This document shows, one piece after another, positions 15,607 to 23,359 of a stretch of 39,706 bases of DNA (position 1 is the stretch's first letter; every line of letters begins with the position of its first letter). Below the pieces are notes generated by a model that did no database searches, had not been told where the DNA came from, and was given only the letters and a program-made list of their open reading frames with translations. Position numbers and translations under genes: made by a program. Location of the stretch: NCBI GenBank assembly GCA_002375985.1, contig DFNH01000025.1:7865-47570 (forward strand), written 5' to 3'. The DNA is from Firmicutes bacterium UBA3572. Lineage in GTDB: Bacteria; Bacillota; Desulfotomaculia; Desulfotomaculales; Desulforudaceae.

Positions 15607-16041
15607 ATGAACCGGAAGATGATCCCGGCCGCCGCCGGCGTGGCGTTGCTGTGCGTGGTGTTGTTACAGGCTTATCACGGGGCCTCGGCCAGCCGCGGCG
15701 AACCGGGTTCGGCCGAAGACCCGCTGGTGACCAGGAGTTTCGTGGAGGACTATGTGCAAAAGTTCGCGGGCGGCGGGCCTACCTGGAAGATCGCCACCCT
15801 GGAAGCAGACCAGGTATTTGTGGGGGAGGCTGGTACCGAGTTTATCCTGCGGAGCGGGCGGGCGACCGTGGTCGATCCTACCGGTTCCGGTATCCCCGAC
15901 CTGACCGCCGGCACCAACCTGACCGACGGCAGTCCGGTCCCGGCCAACCACTTGGGGCTCATACCGCGCGCCGACGGACGGGGCCTGCGGGCTGCCACCC
16001 CGGTGATCGTCATGTACCGGGGCGGCTATGACTTAAAGTAG
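15607..16041 (+). CDS. Exported conserved protein of unknown function (144 aa)
   Basis: ATG 15607 with TGAGGGGG 6 bp upstream; the longer frame from 15562 has no ribosome site. The N-terminus MNRKMIPAAAGVALLCVVLL with QAYHGASA looks like a cleavable signal peptide. The mature part has EDPLVTRSFVEDYVQK, then a compact beta-rich stretch: FVGEAGTEFILRSGRATVVD, IPDLTAGTNLTDGSPVPANH and VIVMYRGGYDLK. I recognise it only as a type of exported Clostridia protein without assigned function. Its place between csaB and the LCP gene suggests a cell-wall role. It ends at TAG 16039-16041. Confidence 0.75.
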   Translation: MNRKMIPAAAGVALLCVVLLQAYHGASASRGEPGSAEDPLVTRSFVEDYVQKFAGGGPTWKIATLEADQVFVGEAGTEFILRSGRATVVDPTGSGIPDLTAGTNLTDGSPVPANHLGLIPRADGRGLRAATPVIVMYRGGYDLK

Positions 16042-16091
16042 TTTGGCTTTTTAACCCAAAGTTTTGGAATGCAAAAGAGGCGATTCATAAC

Positions 16092-17312
16092 ATGCGCCGC
16101 CGGAAACGGAAACTGAATGTAAAGGCTTTTGCAGTTTTTGTTATGATCCTGGCCCTGTCCGTGTGCGCCGGTTACGCCGGGGTCAAGTATATGCTCGCGG
16201 CCCTTTTCCCAGATGTTCCGCGGGTGGAACAGGGTGAAGAAGATCTTTTGGCCAAGCGCATGCACCTGGTGCTCTTGGGCATTGACGCCCAAGAGGGGGA
16301 AACGGCGGCCCGGGCCGATTCCATCCTGTTTGTCAGTGCCGATCCCAAAGAGCAGCGGGTGGCGCTTTTGTCCATCCCGCGGGACACGCGCGTGAATTTG
16401 CCCGGGCACGGCTGGGAGAAAATCAACGCCGCGACCGTTTACGGCGGGCCGGAGCTGGCCGTCAAGGTGGTGTCGGAGTTGCTGGGCGTGCCCGTGGACT
16501 ATTACGTCGTGACCAGCTTCGACGGGTTCCGGGACGTGGTGGACATTCTCGGCGGGGTGGAAATTGAGGTGGAGCGGCGTATGTACTACCGCGACCCGGT
16601 GGCGACCCCGCCGCTGGTGATTGACCTGCAGCCCGGGCTGCAGCGGCTGGACGGCGAAAAGGCCCTGCAGTACGTGCGCTTCCGCTGTGACGAACTGGGG
16701 GATATCACCCGGACGCAGCGCCAGCAGAAGTTTCTGATGGCGCTGGCTAAAGAGATGCTGAAGCCCAGGAATATCACCAAGCTGCCCAAGCTGGTGCCGA
16801 AGATCAACGACTGCGTGGAAACGAACCTGGAACTCCGGGAAATGATCCGGTGGGCCGGTTTGGCCCGCAAGCTGGACGGGGTGGAGATGGTTTCGGCCAC
16901 GCTGCCGGGCACTTTCGTGGATCTCAACGGGCTTAGCTACTGGTACGTGGACCCGGTGCGGGCCAAGGAGGTCGCCGTCAAGCTAATGCACGGCGAGGAG
17001 ATTGGTGATCCGCTGGACGAGCGGCTGGCCCCGGCCTGGGGTGTGGCTTACCAGCCGGCGCCGCCCCCCGCGGAAGCGGCGGCGCAGGATGCGGTGGAGG
17101 AGGCCGCACCGGCAGACGGCGCTTCGCAGGAGCCGGCGGGCGTTCAGGACGAAGAGGATGCCGGTCATGTGCCTTCGCCCGACTGGGAAGAACCGTCGGG
17201 CGACCCGGCGGAGCCGCCGGCTACGCCTCAAACGGGAGATCCGGTTGACGTGGCCGATTGGCCGGCCTGGACGGGGTATCCCGAGGGAATCGTTCCTCAG
17301 AACGGTGGTTAG
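16092..17312 (+). CDS. LytR-CpsA-Psr (LCP) family glycopolymer ligase
   Basis: 406 residues. A basic N-terminus and one TM helix (about 11-32) are followed by the LCP domain: LVLLGIDAQEGETAARADSI, LLSIPRDTRVNLPG, EKINAATVYGGPELAVKVV, DYYVVTSFDGFRDVVDILGG and ALQYVRFRCDELGDITRTQR. The Asp and Arg residues that bind the lipid pyrophosphate are present. The last 90 residues are a low-complexity acidic/Ala/Pro tail outside the domain. LCP enzymes attach lipid-linked wall polymers to peptidoglycan. With csaB, TagA-like and WecA-like genes nearby, its substrate is probably the pyruvylated secondary polymer. Confidence 0.92.
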   Translation: MRRRKRKLNVKAFAVFVMILALSVCAGYAGVKYMLAALFPDVPRVEQGEEDLLAKRMHLVLLGIDAQEGETAARADSILFVSADPKEQRVALLSIPRDTRVNLPGHGWEKINAATVYGGPELAVKVVSELLGVPVDYYVVTSFDGFRDVVDILGGVEIEVERRMYYRDPVATPPLVIDLQPGLQRLDGEKALQYVRFRCDELGDITRTQRQQKFLMALAKEMLKPRNITKLPKLVPKINDCVETNLELREMIRWAGLARKLDGVEMVSATLPGTFVDLNGLSYWYVDPVRAKEVAVKLMHGEEIGDPLDERLAPAWGVAYQPAPPPAEAAAQDAVEEAAPADGASQEPAGVQDEEDAGHVPSPDWEEPSGDPAEPPATPQTGDPVDVADWPAWTGYPEGIVPQNGG

Positions 17313-17398
17313 GCAGAGCGCCGTCACCGGGGGTAAGAGCTTGGCGTGAAAGCCGGTTTCCGGCAGGCGGGCATTTTTATGTGAAGGTCGGTGGCCGA

Positions 17399-19411
17399 GT
17401 GGTTAAGCGTGCATACCATAGGTTTCTGGTGCTGGTGATCGCGGCCGCCCTCGCCGCGTCGGGCGGGCTGGCCTGGCACCGGGTGCAGGTGGAGAGCGAG
17501 TTTCGCCAGGTCGAAATAGCGGTTATCTTTGATGAGGCGCAGCTTCTCTCCGGGTACACCTACCGGGATACGGTAAAAACCCTGGAACGGCTCCGGGAAT
17601 ACGGGGTCACCGCCGTGTTTTTCCGGGAGCCGACCCTGGCGCAGGCCGCGGAGGATGGCTGGTTTACCGTCCTGAGCGTCAGTGAACTCCAGAAGGAACC
17701 CTGGTTCGCCGCGACCGGGGTGAGCCCGCCTCCCGATTACCTGTACTTGGTTACCCGGGACCCCGAAATGTATGCCCACCTCTACCGGCAGATGCGGATG
17801 AAGGTCGGCAGCCTGACCGGTTTCGTTTTTCCGGAGGAGGAACGCTATGTGTTGGCCCTGCCGGTGCCCGCGGCTTATCTGGGAGTATTCGGGGCCGGTT
17901 TTCCGGCGCAGGATGTGGCGCAGATAACGGCCGCCGGGCTGAACGTGATTCCGCAGGTGCGCACCTGGCCGGGGGTCACCGCCCGGGGCTTGGCCGGATT
18001 GGCCCAGACCTTGGGGGAAATCGACGGTATTTCGGCCGTGGCCTTTAATGATCCGTATCTGCCGGGCTATCCGGGGTTGTTGCCCGTCCTGGCCCGGGAG
18101 TTGGCCCCCCTGGACGTGCCGGTGACAGACATTGAGTTCTACCACCAGGCCGGATTGCGGGGGCTGGCGCGGCAACTTCCGGCGCGCCAGGTGATGCTGC
18201 ACGCCATCCCCGCTCACGAAATGCCGCGCTACACGCCGGCGTCCGCGGCCGACCGCATGGTTTTGGCCGCCGTCGAACGGAATGCGCGGGTGCTGTTGGT
18301 GCGCTTCTTCTTCGATGCGCAGAACGCCGAAGACGTTTGGACGGTGAACACGGACTACCTCCGGGAGATCAGCACCCGCCTGGAAGCCGCCGGTTTCACC
18401 CTGGGGGCCCCCACGGCTCCGGCGCCCTGGTTGCCGCCCCGGGGGTTGGTGGCCCTGATCGGCCTGGGCGTGATCGCCGGGGGACTCTTGCTTTGGGAAC
18501 GGCTGCGGTTACCCTTCGGCCCCGCGGCCGGGGTTTTGGCGGTCTTGGCCTGGGGGGGGGTATTGTGGGTGCTGGAGCTGAATCTGGCCGCCAAGCTCGC
18601 CGCCTTGGCCGGGGTGATCATCTTCCCAATCCTGGCGGTGGTGACCGTGGTCCGGGAACAGGGCGCGCCGGTAGGCCGAAGCCTGCTTCTTTTCCTGCAG
18701 GCGGTGGCTATCTCCCTGGTCGGTGCCGCCTTTCTGGTGGGGCTTTTATCCGATACCGGGTTTATGATCAAGCTCGATCAGTTCGCCGGCGTCAAGCTGG
18801 CCCACGCCCTGCCTCTCTTGGCGGTGGTTTTCTATTTCGCCTTCCGCCCCCGGGGGGAGAAGGGTTGGCTCGACCGCTTCCGTGGTTTCCTGGGCCAGCC
18901 GGTACTGGTAATTTACGCCTTACTCGGCGCCGCGGCGGCCGCGGCGGCGGCGGTCTACCTGCTGCGCACCGGGAATGAGCCGGCTGTGCTGGTTTCGTCC
19001 TTCGAGATGCAAATGCGGGCCGCCCTGGACCAGGCGCTGGCGGTGCGGCCGCGCACCAAGGAGTTTCTCCTGGGCCATCCGTGGCTTTTGCTGCTGTTGT
19101 TCACCGGTTACCGCGACGCCCGTTATCTTCCGCTGGTGGCCCTGGGGGTCATCGGCCAGATTTCGCTGGTGAACACTTTCGCCCACCTGCACACGCCGCT
19201 CTTCATCTCGGCGTTCCGGGCCTTCAACGGGCTCTGGCTGGGTATCGCCCTCGGCCTGGTGCTGATCGCCGTGTGGTATGCCGTGGAGCGCCGGCGTGCG
19301 CCCAAGCCGGTGGGCGGGGCAAAGACCGGGAGCTGGGCCTGTATTCCCGAGGAAACGCTCCGGTCACGGGGCGGCGGGCGCCGGACTGGGCCGGAAAGAC
19401 CCGGGGAATAA
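17399..19411 (+). CDS. DUF5693 family membrane protein
   Basis: About 670 residues from GTG 17399; GTG 17381 is an alternative, and the frame is open back to 17258 without conservation. After one N-terminal TM helix (FLVLVIAAALAASGGLAW) comes a 300-residue extracytoplasmic region. It has an apparent alpha/beta plan (VEIAVIFDEAQLLSGYTYRD, YGVTAVFFREPTLAQ, VAFNDPYLPGYPG, VLLVRFFFDAQ). About eight C-terminal helices follow. Members occur in Bacillota near csaB; biochemical function is unknown. Its position suggests a role in export or modification of wall polymer. The tail after RRRAPKPVGG looks unconserved. Confidence 0.8.
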   Translation: MVKRAYHRFLVLVIAAALAASGGLAWHRVQVESEFRQVEIAVIFDEAQLLSGYTYRDTVKTLERLREYGVTAVFFREPTLAQAAEDGWFTVLSVSELQKEPWFAATGVSPPPDYLYLVTRDPEMYAHLYRQMRMKVGSLTGFVFPEEERYVLALPVPAAYLGVFGAGFPAQDVAQITAAGLNVIPQVRTWPGVTARGLAGLAQTLGEIDGISAVAFNDPYLPGYPGLLPVLARELAPLDVPVTDIEFYHQAGLRGLARQLPARQVMLHAIPAHEMPRYTPASAADRMVLAAVERNARVLLVRFFFDAQNAEDVWTVNTDYLREISTRLEAAGFTLGAPTAPAPWLPPRGLVALIGLGVIAGGLLLWERLRLPFGPAAGVLAVLAWGGVLWVLELNLAAKLAALAGVIIFPILAVVTVVREQGAPVGRSLLLFLQAVAISLVGAAFLVGLLSDTGFMIKLDQFAGVKLAHALPLLAVVFYFAFRPRGEKGWLDRFRGFLGQPVLVIYALLGAAAAAAAAVYLLRTGNEPAVLVSSFEMQMRAALDQALAVRPRTKEFLLGHPWLLLLLFTGYRDARYLPLVALGVIGQISLVNTFAHLHTPLFISAFRAFNGLWLGIALGLVLIAVWYAVERRRAPKPVGGAKTGSWACIPEETLRSRGGGRRTGPERPGE

Positions 19412-19455
19412 TGGAAGTGGCCTTTTAAACTTCTGCGAGACAGGGGGCGCACAAG

Positions 19456-19884
19456 ATGCTAGACGTGCATAAGATCAAAGAACTCTTGCCCCACCGGTAT
19501 CCGTTTCTGCTGGTGGACCGCGTGGTGGAACTGGAGCCCGGCAAGCGGGCGGTCGGCCTGAAGAACGTCACCGTGAACGAGCCGTTTTTCGCCGGTCACT
19601 TTCCCGATTACCCGGTAATGCCGGGTGTTCTGATCGTCGAGGCGCTGGCTCAGGTGGCGGCGGTGTGTGTATTGAGCCTGGAGGCCTACCGCGACAAGCT
19701 GCCGCTTTTCGCCGGCATCGACGGAGTGCGGTTCAGACGGCCGGTGGTACCGGGTGATGTGCTGCGCCTGGAGGTCGAGATCTTGCGCCTGCGGGGCAAG
19801 ATCGGCAAGTGCCGCGGCATGGCTTACGTGAGCGAGGAGAAGGTTGCCGAGGGCGAACTGATCTTTGCGGCCGGGGACAGGTGA
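19456..19884 (+). CDS. fabZ: 3-hydroxyacyl-ACP dehydratase FabZ
   Basis: 142 residues, hot-dog fold. LLPHRYPFLLVDRVVELEPG then FFAGHFPDYPVMPGVLIVEA contains the catalytic H48 and E62. It dehydrates 3-hydroxyacyl-ACP in type II fatty-acid synthesis. It stands apart from other fab genes, amid wall-polymer genes, perhaps supplying envelope lipids. The last residues (FAAGDR) are encoded by a REP-like GGGGACAGGTGA, unlike the usual FabZ ending, so the end may have been replaced. An approximately 150-bp gap follows. Confidence 0.93.
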   Translation: MLDVHKIKELLPHRYPFLLVDRVVELEPGKRAVGLKNVTVNEPFFAGHFPDYPVMPGVLIVEALAQVAAVCVLSLEAYRDKLPLFAGIDGVRFRRPVVPGDVLRLEVEILRLRGKIGKCRGMAYVSEEKVAEGELIFAAGDR

Positions 19885-20034
19885 CGCCGCATATTGAACC
19901 GGCTGCCCCCGTTTCGGCGGGATTATTCCTTCTTTTTTGTTAATTGCTTTGTCAATCAGTCATTGTCAATTCAGCAAGAATCAGGTAGGCTTAAACTAGC
20001 TGTGCTTGTCCCATGCGGGCGGGGAGGGTTTTGA

Positions 20035-21093
20035 TTGCCGGAGTTATTGCTGCTTCCGATCTTCGCTTTCGTGTTGAGCCTCTTGGTCACCCCTTGGGTG
20101 ATCCGCCTGGCGCAGCGTCTGGGTGCGGTGGACCAACCGGACCAACGCAAGGTGCACTGCCAGCCGATGCCCCGCCTGGGCGGCCTGGCGGTTTACCTGG
20201 GTTTTGCGGTTACCGTGCTGATCACCCAGCCTTTGACCCTGCCGTTGGCCGGCCTTTTACTGGGGGCCAGTCTGATCGTCCTCCTGGGGGTCTGGGATGA
20301 TGTCCGGGGGCTTTCGCCCTGGGTTAAACTGGCCGGTCAGCTTCTGGCTGCCGGGAGCCTGATCCCGTTTGGGATTCACGTGGAGTTCCTGACCAACCCG
20401 CTGGGTGGTATCATTTACTTGGGTGTGCTGGGGGTTCCTCTCACCGTTTTCTGGGTGGTGGCCGTGACCAATGCCGTCAACCTTATCGACGGTCTGGACG
20501 GCCTGGCGGCCGGCACGGCCCTGATCGCTTCCCTCACCCTGGCGGCCGTGGCCTTTACCTTGGGGAATACGGCGGTGGTGGCGGTCACGCTGATCTTGGC
20601 GGGGGCTATCCTCGGGTTTTTGCGTTACAACTTCCACCCGGCCCGGGTGTTTCTGGGAGATACCGGTTCCATGTTCCTGGGGTTCGCCCTGGGCGCTCTG
20701 GCCGTGATGGGGCTGTCCAAAGGCGCCACTGCTCTTTCGGTACTCATTCCCATTGTCATCCTGGGCATTCCGCTGACCGATACCGCCTTTGCCGTTTGGC
20801 GGCGTTTCCGGAATAGAAAACCGATCTTTGGCCCGGATAGGGGACACCTGCACCACCGCTTGCTGGGGCTGGGGTTGACGCACCGGGGGGCGGTGCTGGC
20901 GCTGTATGGTGTGAATCTGGTCTTGGCCGGTAGCGCGGTGCTGCTGGCCGTCCTGAGTACCGCGCAGGCGGTGTTGCTCCTGTTCATTCTCGCCACGCTG
21001 TTTTTGACTGCTGCCAACCGGGTGGGGGTATTCGGAGGCGCCTGGCGGCGCGGTGCGGAAAAAGCATTGGAGAGCAAGCGCTCCGGGGCCTGA
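20035..21093 (+). CDS. WecA/TagO-like undecaprenyl-phosphate sugar-1-phosphate transferase
   Basis: 352 residues from TTG 20035 with GGGGAGGG 6 bp before. About ten or eleven TM helices. MraY/WecA family motifs are KVHCQPMPRLGGLAVYLGF, LLGVWDDVRGLSPWVKL (DD motif), NAVNLIDGLDGLAAGTAL, FLGDTGSMFLGFALG and DRGHLHHRLLGLGLTHR (the HxHH loop of GlcNAc-type enzymes). It starts lipid-linked polymer assembly by moving GlcNAc-1-P from UDP-GlcNAc to undecaprenyl phosphate. This provides the substrate for the TagA-like enzyme at 11210. Confidence 0.9.
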   Translation: MPELLLLPIFAFVLSLLVTPWVIRLAQRLGAVDQPDQRKVHCQPMPRLGGLAVYLGFAVTVLITQPLTLPLAGLLLGASLIVLLGVWDDVRGLSPWVKLAGQLLAAGSLIPFGIHVEFLTNPLGGIIYLGVLGVPLTVFWVVAVTNAVNLIDGLDGLAAGTALIASLTLAAVAFTLGNTAVVAVTLILAGAILGFLRYNFHPARVFLGDTGSMFLGFALGALAVMGLSKGATALSVLIPIVILGIPLTDTAFAVWRRFRNRKPIFGPDRGHLHHRLLGLGLTHRGAVLALYGVNLVLAGSAVLLAVLSTAQAVLLLFILATLFLTAANRVGVFGGAWRRGAEKALESKRSGA

Positions 21094-21224
21094 GAGAGGG
21101 CTTTATCACCCGCTGCTACTTCCGGTAGCCGCCGCATATACTTTCGCATATGCCTTCCTGAACCCGCCAGCCGGCCCGCATGGGTGACGTTTTTCGTGCG
21201 ATCTGCAAGGGGGTGCGTGATTTA

Positions 21225-22100
21225 ATGAAGGTGCGCAAAGCGGTGATTCCGGCGGCCGGAATGGGGGTCCGGTTTTTGCCGGCCACCAAGGCCCAGCCGA
21301 AAGAGATGATTCCCATTATTGATAAGCCCACCATCCAGTACGTGATCGAAGAGGCCCTCGATTCCGGAATCGAGGACATCCTGATTATTTCGGGCCGCAG
21401 CAAGCGGGCGATCGAGGACCATTTCGACCACGCGCCGGAACTGGAGGCGCACCTGGCCGCCAAGGGTAAGGAGAACGAACTGGCGGCGGTGCGGCGGATC
21501 AGCGAGATGGGCAACATCCATTACATCCGGCAGCGGCAACCCCTGGGGCTCGGCCACGCCGTCGGCTGCGCCCGGGCCTTTGTGGGCAACGAGCCGTTTG
21601 CCGTGCTCCTGGGGGATGATGTCGTCCGCAGTGCGGTACCGTGTCTGAAGCAGATGCTGGCGTGGCATGCCGAACTGGGCGGCAGCCTGGTGGCCATCGA
21701 GGAGGTACCCCTGGAGGACGTCAGTAAATACGGGGTGATCAAGGGTGCCCAAGTCAGGCCGGGAGTCTACCGGGTGGAAGACCTGGTGGAGAAGCCGCCG
21801 GCGGAACAGGCGCCCTCGCGGCTGGCCGTGATGGGCCGCTACATTCTCGACCCACGGGTTTTTGAGTTGATCAACCAGACCGCGCCGGGCGCCGGCGGGG
21901 AGATTCAGCTCACCGATGCCTTGCGCTTGCTGGTCCGGGAAAAGCCCCTGTACGGTTATCGTTTCGAGGGGCGGCGTTACGACGTGGGCCACTGCCTGGG
22001 CTACCTCAAGGCCACCGTGGACTTCGCGTTGGAGCGGGAGGATGTGCGGGAACCCTTCCTGCGTTACCTGCGCGGGAAAGTCGCCAACCCCGGCGGCTAG
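21225..22100 (+). CDS. galU: UTP-glucose-1-phosphate uridylyltransferase
   Basis: 291 residues from ATG 21225 with AAGGGGGTG upstream. The nucleotide-binding signature KAVIPAAGMGVRFLPATKAQ is followed by PKEMIPIIDKPTIQYVIEEA. Later blocks are QPLGLGHAVGCAR, FAVLLGDDV, VEKPPAEQAPS and FEGRRYDVGHCLGYLKATVD. It makes UDP-glucose from UTP and glucose-1-phosphate for envelope polysaccharides. The nearby phosphohexomutase at 23360 could supply glucose-1-phosphate. Confidence 0.93.
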   Translation: MKVRKAVIPAAGMGVRFLPATKAQPKEMIPIIDKPTIQYVIEEALDSGIEDILIISGRSKRAIEDHFDHAPELEAHLAAKGKENELAAVRRISEMGNIHYIRQRQPLGLGHAVGCARAFVGNEPFAVLLGDDVVRSAVPCLKQMLAWHAELGGSLVAIEEVPLEDVSKYGVIKGAQVRPGVYRVEDLVEKPPAEQAPSRLAVMGRYILDPRVFELINQTAPGAGGEIQLTDALRLLVREKPLYGYRFEGRRYDVGHCLGYLKATVDFALEREDVREPFLRYLRGKVANPGG

Positions 22101-22133
22101 GCCCGCGGGGTTAACTAATTTCTGCCATGAAAA

Positions 22134-22164
22134 TAGTCGTTAGTCGTCGGTCGTCAGTCGTCAG
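22134..22164. repeat. Heptamer tandem repeat (TAGTCGT/CGGTCGT type)
   Basis: Units TAGTCGT, TAGTCGT, CGGTCGT, CAGTCGT, CAG. It has the same 7-bp period as the arrays at 1469-1560 and 29201-29235 but a different unit. Confidence 0.75.
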
Positions 22165-22224
22165 ATTACTGGTAGGAATTCATATCAGCGAATTCCTGAC
22201 TGGCCCGTTTTCATCCTCTGATGG

Positions 22225-22245
22225 TGTCACCCGTCAAGGGTGACA
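22225..22245. terminator. Hairpin between galU and a small minus-strand gene
   Basis: TGTCACCC-GTCAA-GGGTGACA is a perfect 8-bp stem located between two convergent genes. It lacks a T run on either strand, so its role as terminator is uncertain. Confidence 0.4.
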
Positions 22246-22288
22246 TGGGCGTCTGCTGAAAAATGTGCCTGGTTTCTTGGGTTAAACG

Positions 22289-22417
22289 TCAGCTGGCGCG
22301 GCCGGCTTTCGGTTTTTGTGGCTCCTTTTTCTTGGCCGCAGGTTTAAGGTTCTGCAGATACTCTTTAAACATCCGCTTACGGTCGTTTAACTGCTTGAGC
22401 AACTGGGCTTTCTGCAC
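22289..22417 (-). CDS. Small basic protein (42 aa), function unknown
   Basis: On the minus strand, AAGGAGGGA (22433-22425) lies 7 bp before a GTG at 22417, one of the best ribosome sites in the window. The frame encodes MQKAQLLKQLNDRKRMFKEY and then LQNLKPAAKKKEPQKPKAGRAS, ending at TGA. It is predicted to have an amphipathic helix (residues 2-24) followed by a Lys/Pro-rich basic tail, suggesting nucleic-acid or membrane contact. No family recognised. It is convergent to galU and divergent from the DUF421 gene. Confidence 0.6.
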   Translation of the reverse strand: MQKAQLLKQLNDRKRMFKEYLQNLKPAAKKKEPQKPKAGRAS

Positions 22418-22557
22418 TTGTGAATCCCTCCTTTTACAATTATTGCCGGTAGGCGGCCCTTTTTAAACGGGGACGGTTGTGAGGGGCCGCAATGTGCATT
22501 TTTTGAAGGCGGGCGGGGTAGTCTAACCAGGCAAGTGTGACCCGGGAGGAATAGCCC

Positions 22558-23295
22558 TTGAACCCTTTTCTGGAAATTGTTCTGCGCGCCGTGGGTGCCT
22601 TTCTGGCCGTACTGCTGATCACCCGCCTCATCGGCAAGTCGCAGATCGGGCAATTGACCGTGACCGACTTCGTGAACGGGATCGTCATCGGCTCGCTGGC
22701 CGCCGCCCTGGCCATCGACTTGCGCACTCCGGCCATCTACTACTTCGCCGGGCTGGCCGTTTTCAGCGGCCTGACCCTGGTCCTGGAGTGGGCGACCATG
22801 AAAAGCCGCCCCTTGCGCAAAGTGCTGGAGGACGAGCCCACGGTTGTCATTCACAACGGCAAGATCCTGGAAACAAAGATGCACAACATGCGCTACCACG
22901 TGGACGACTTGCTGATGCAGCTCCGCGCCAAGGCCGTTTTCAACATTGCCGACGTTGAGTTTGCGGTACTGGAACCGAACGGGGAACTGAGCGTCCTGTT
23001 GAAGTCCCAGAAGCGTCCGGTAACACCCGAAGACTTGCGGCTGCCCACCAAATACGAGGGGATGCCGTCCGAGTTGATCGTGGACGGCACCGTGATCGAG
23101 CAGAATCTGATCCAGAACAATCTGGACGAGGAATGGCTTTACCGGGAACTCGAGAAACAGGGCGTGCGCTCGGTGGAGGAAGTTTTGTTCGCCAGCCTGG
23201 ACAGCTCCAGAAATCTGTACGTGGACCGGCGCAAGGACGATATCGACCACCTCAGCGATACCACCGACAAGGTGCCCGGGAAGTTTCCCCAGTAG
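22558..23295 (+). CDS. DUF421 (YetF-like) membrane protein
   Basis: 245 residues from TTG 22558 with GGGAGGA 8 bp before. Three N-terminal TM helices (residues 5-25, 38-57, 60-78) include the family stretch ITRLIGKSQIGQLTVTDFVN then GIVIGSLAA. A soluble YetF domain follows, with blocks EPTVVIHNGKILETKMHNMR, LLMQLRAKAVFNIADVEFAV and LEPNGELSVLLKSQKRPVTP, repeated in form later (SELIVDGTVIEQNL). In Bacillus such proteins occur widely and several are sporulation- or germination-linked; biochemical function is unknown. Confidence 0.88.
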   Translation: MNPFLEIVLRAVGAFLAVLLITRLIGKSQIGQLTVTDFVNGIVIGSLAAALAIDLRTPAIYYFAGLAVFSGLTLVLEWATMKSRPLRKVLEDEPTVVIHNGKILETKMHNMRYHVDDLLMQLRAKAVFNIADVEFAVLEPNGELSVLLKSQKRPVTPEDLRLPTKYEGMPSELIVDGTVIEQNLIQNNLDEEWLYRELEKQGVRSVEEVLFASLDSSRNLYVDRRKDDIDHLSDTTDKVPGKFPQ

Positions 23296-23359
23296 CAGGA
23301 TTTGGATACCAGTAGCCCGAATATCCCTAAGTGCGCGGTGTGGAGGCGGATTACGACGT

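Noticed and set aside
17388..17420. tRNA-Ser/Leu-like string GGTGGCCGAGTGGTTAAGC
   Set aside because: It matches the 5' A-box of class II tRNAs, but no anticodon arm, T-loop (GTTCRANNC) or acceptor complement follows, and it lies at the start of the DUF5693 gene.
22263..22466. 67-codon plus-strand frame
   Set aside because: Antisense to the 42-aa minus-strand gene, which has a far better ribosome site; the plus frame has none.
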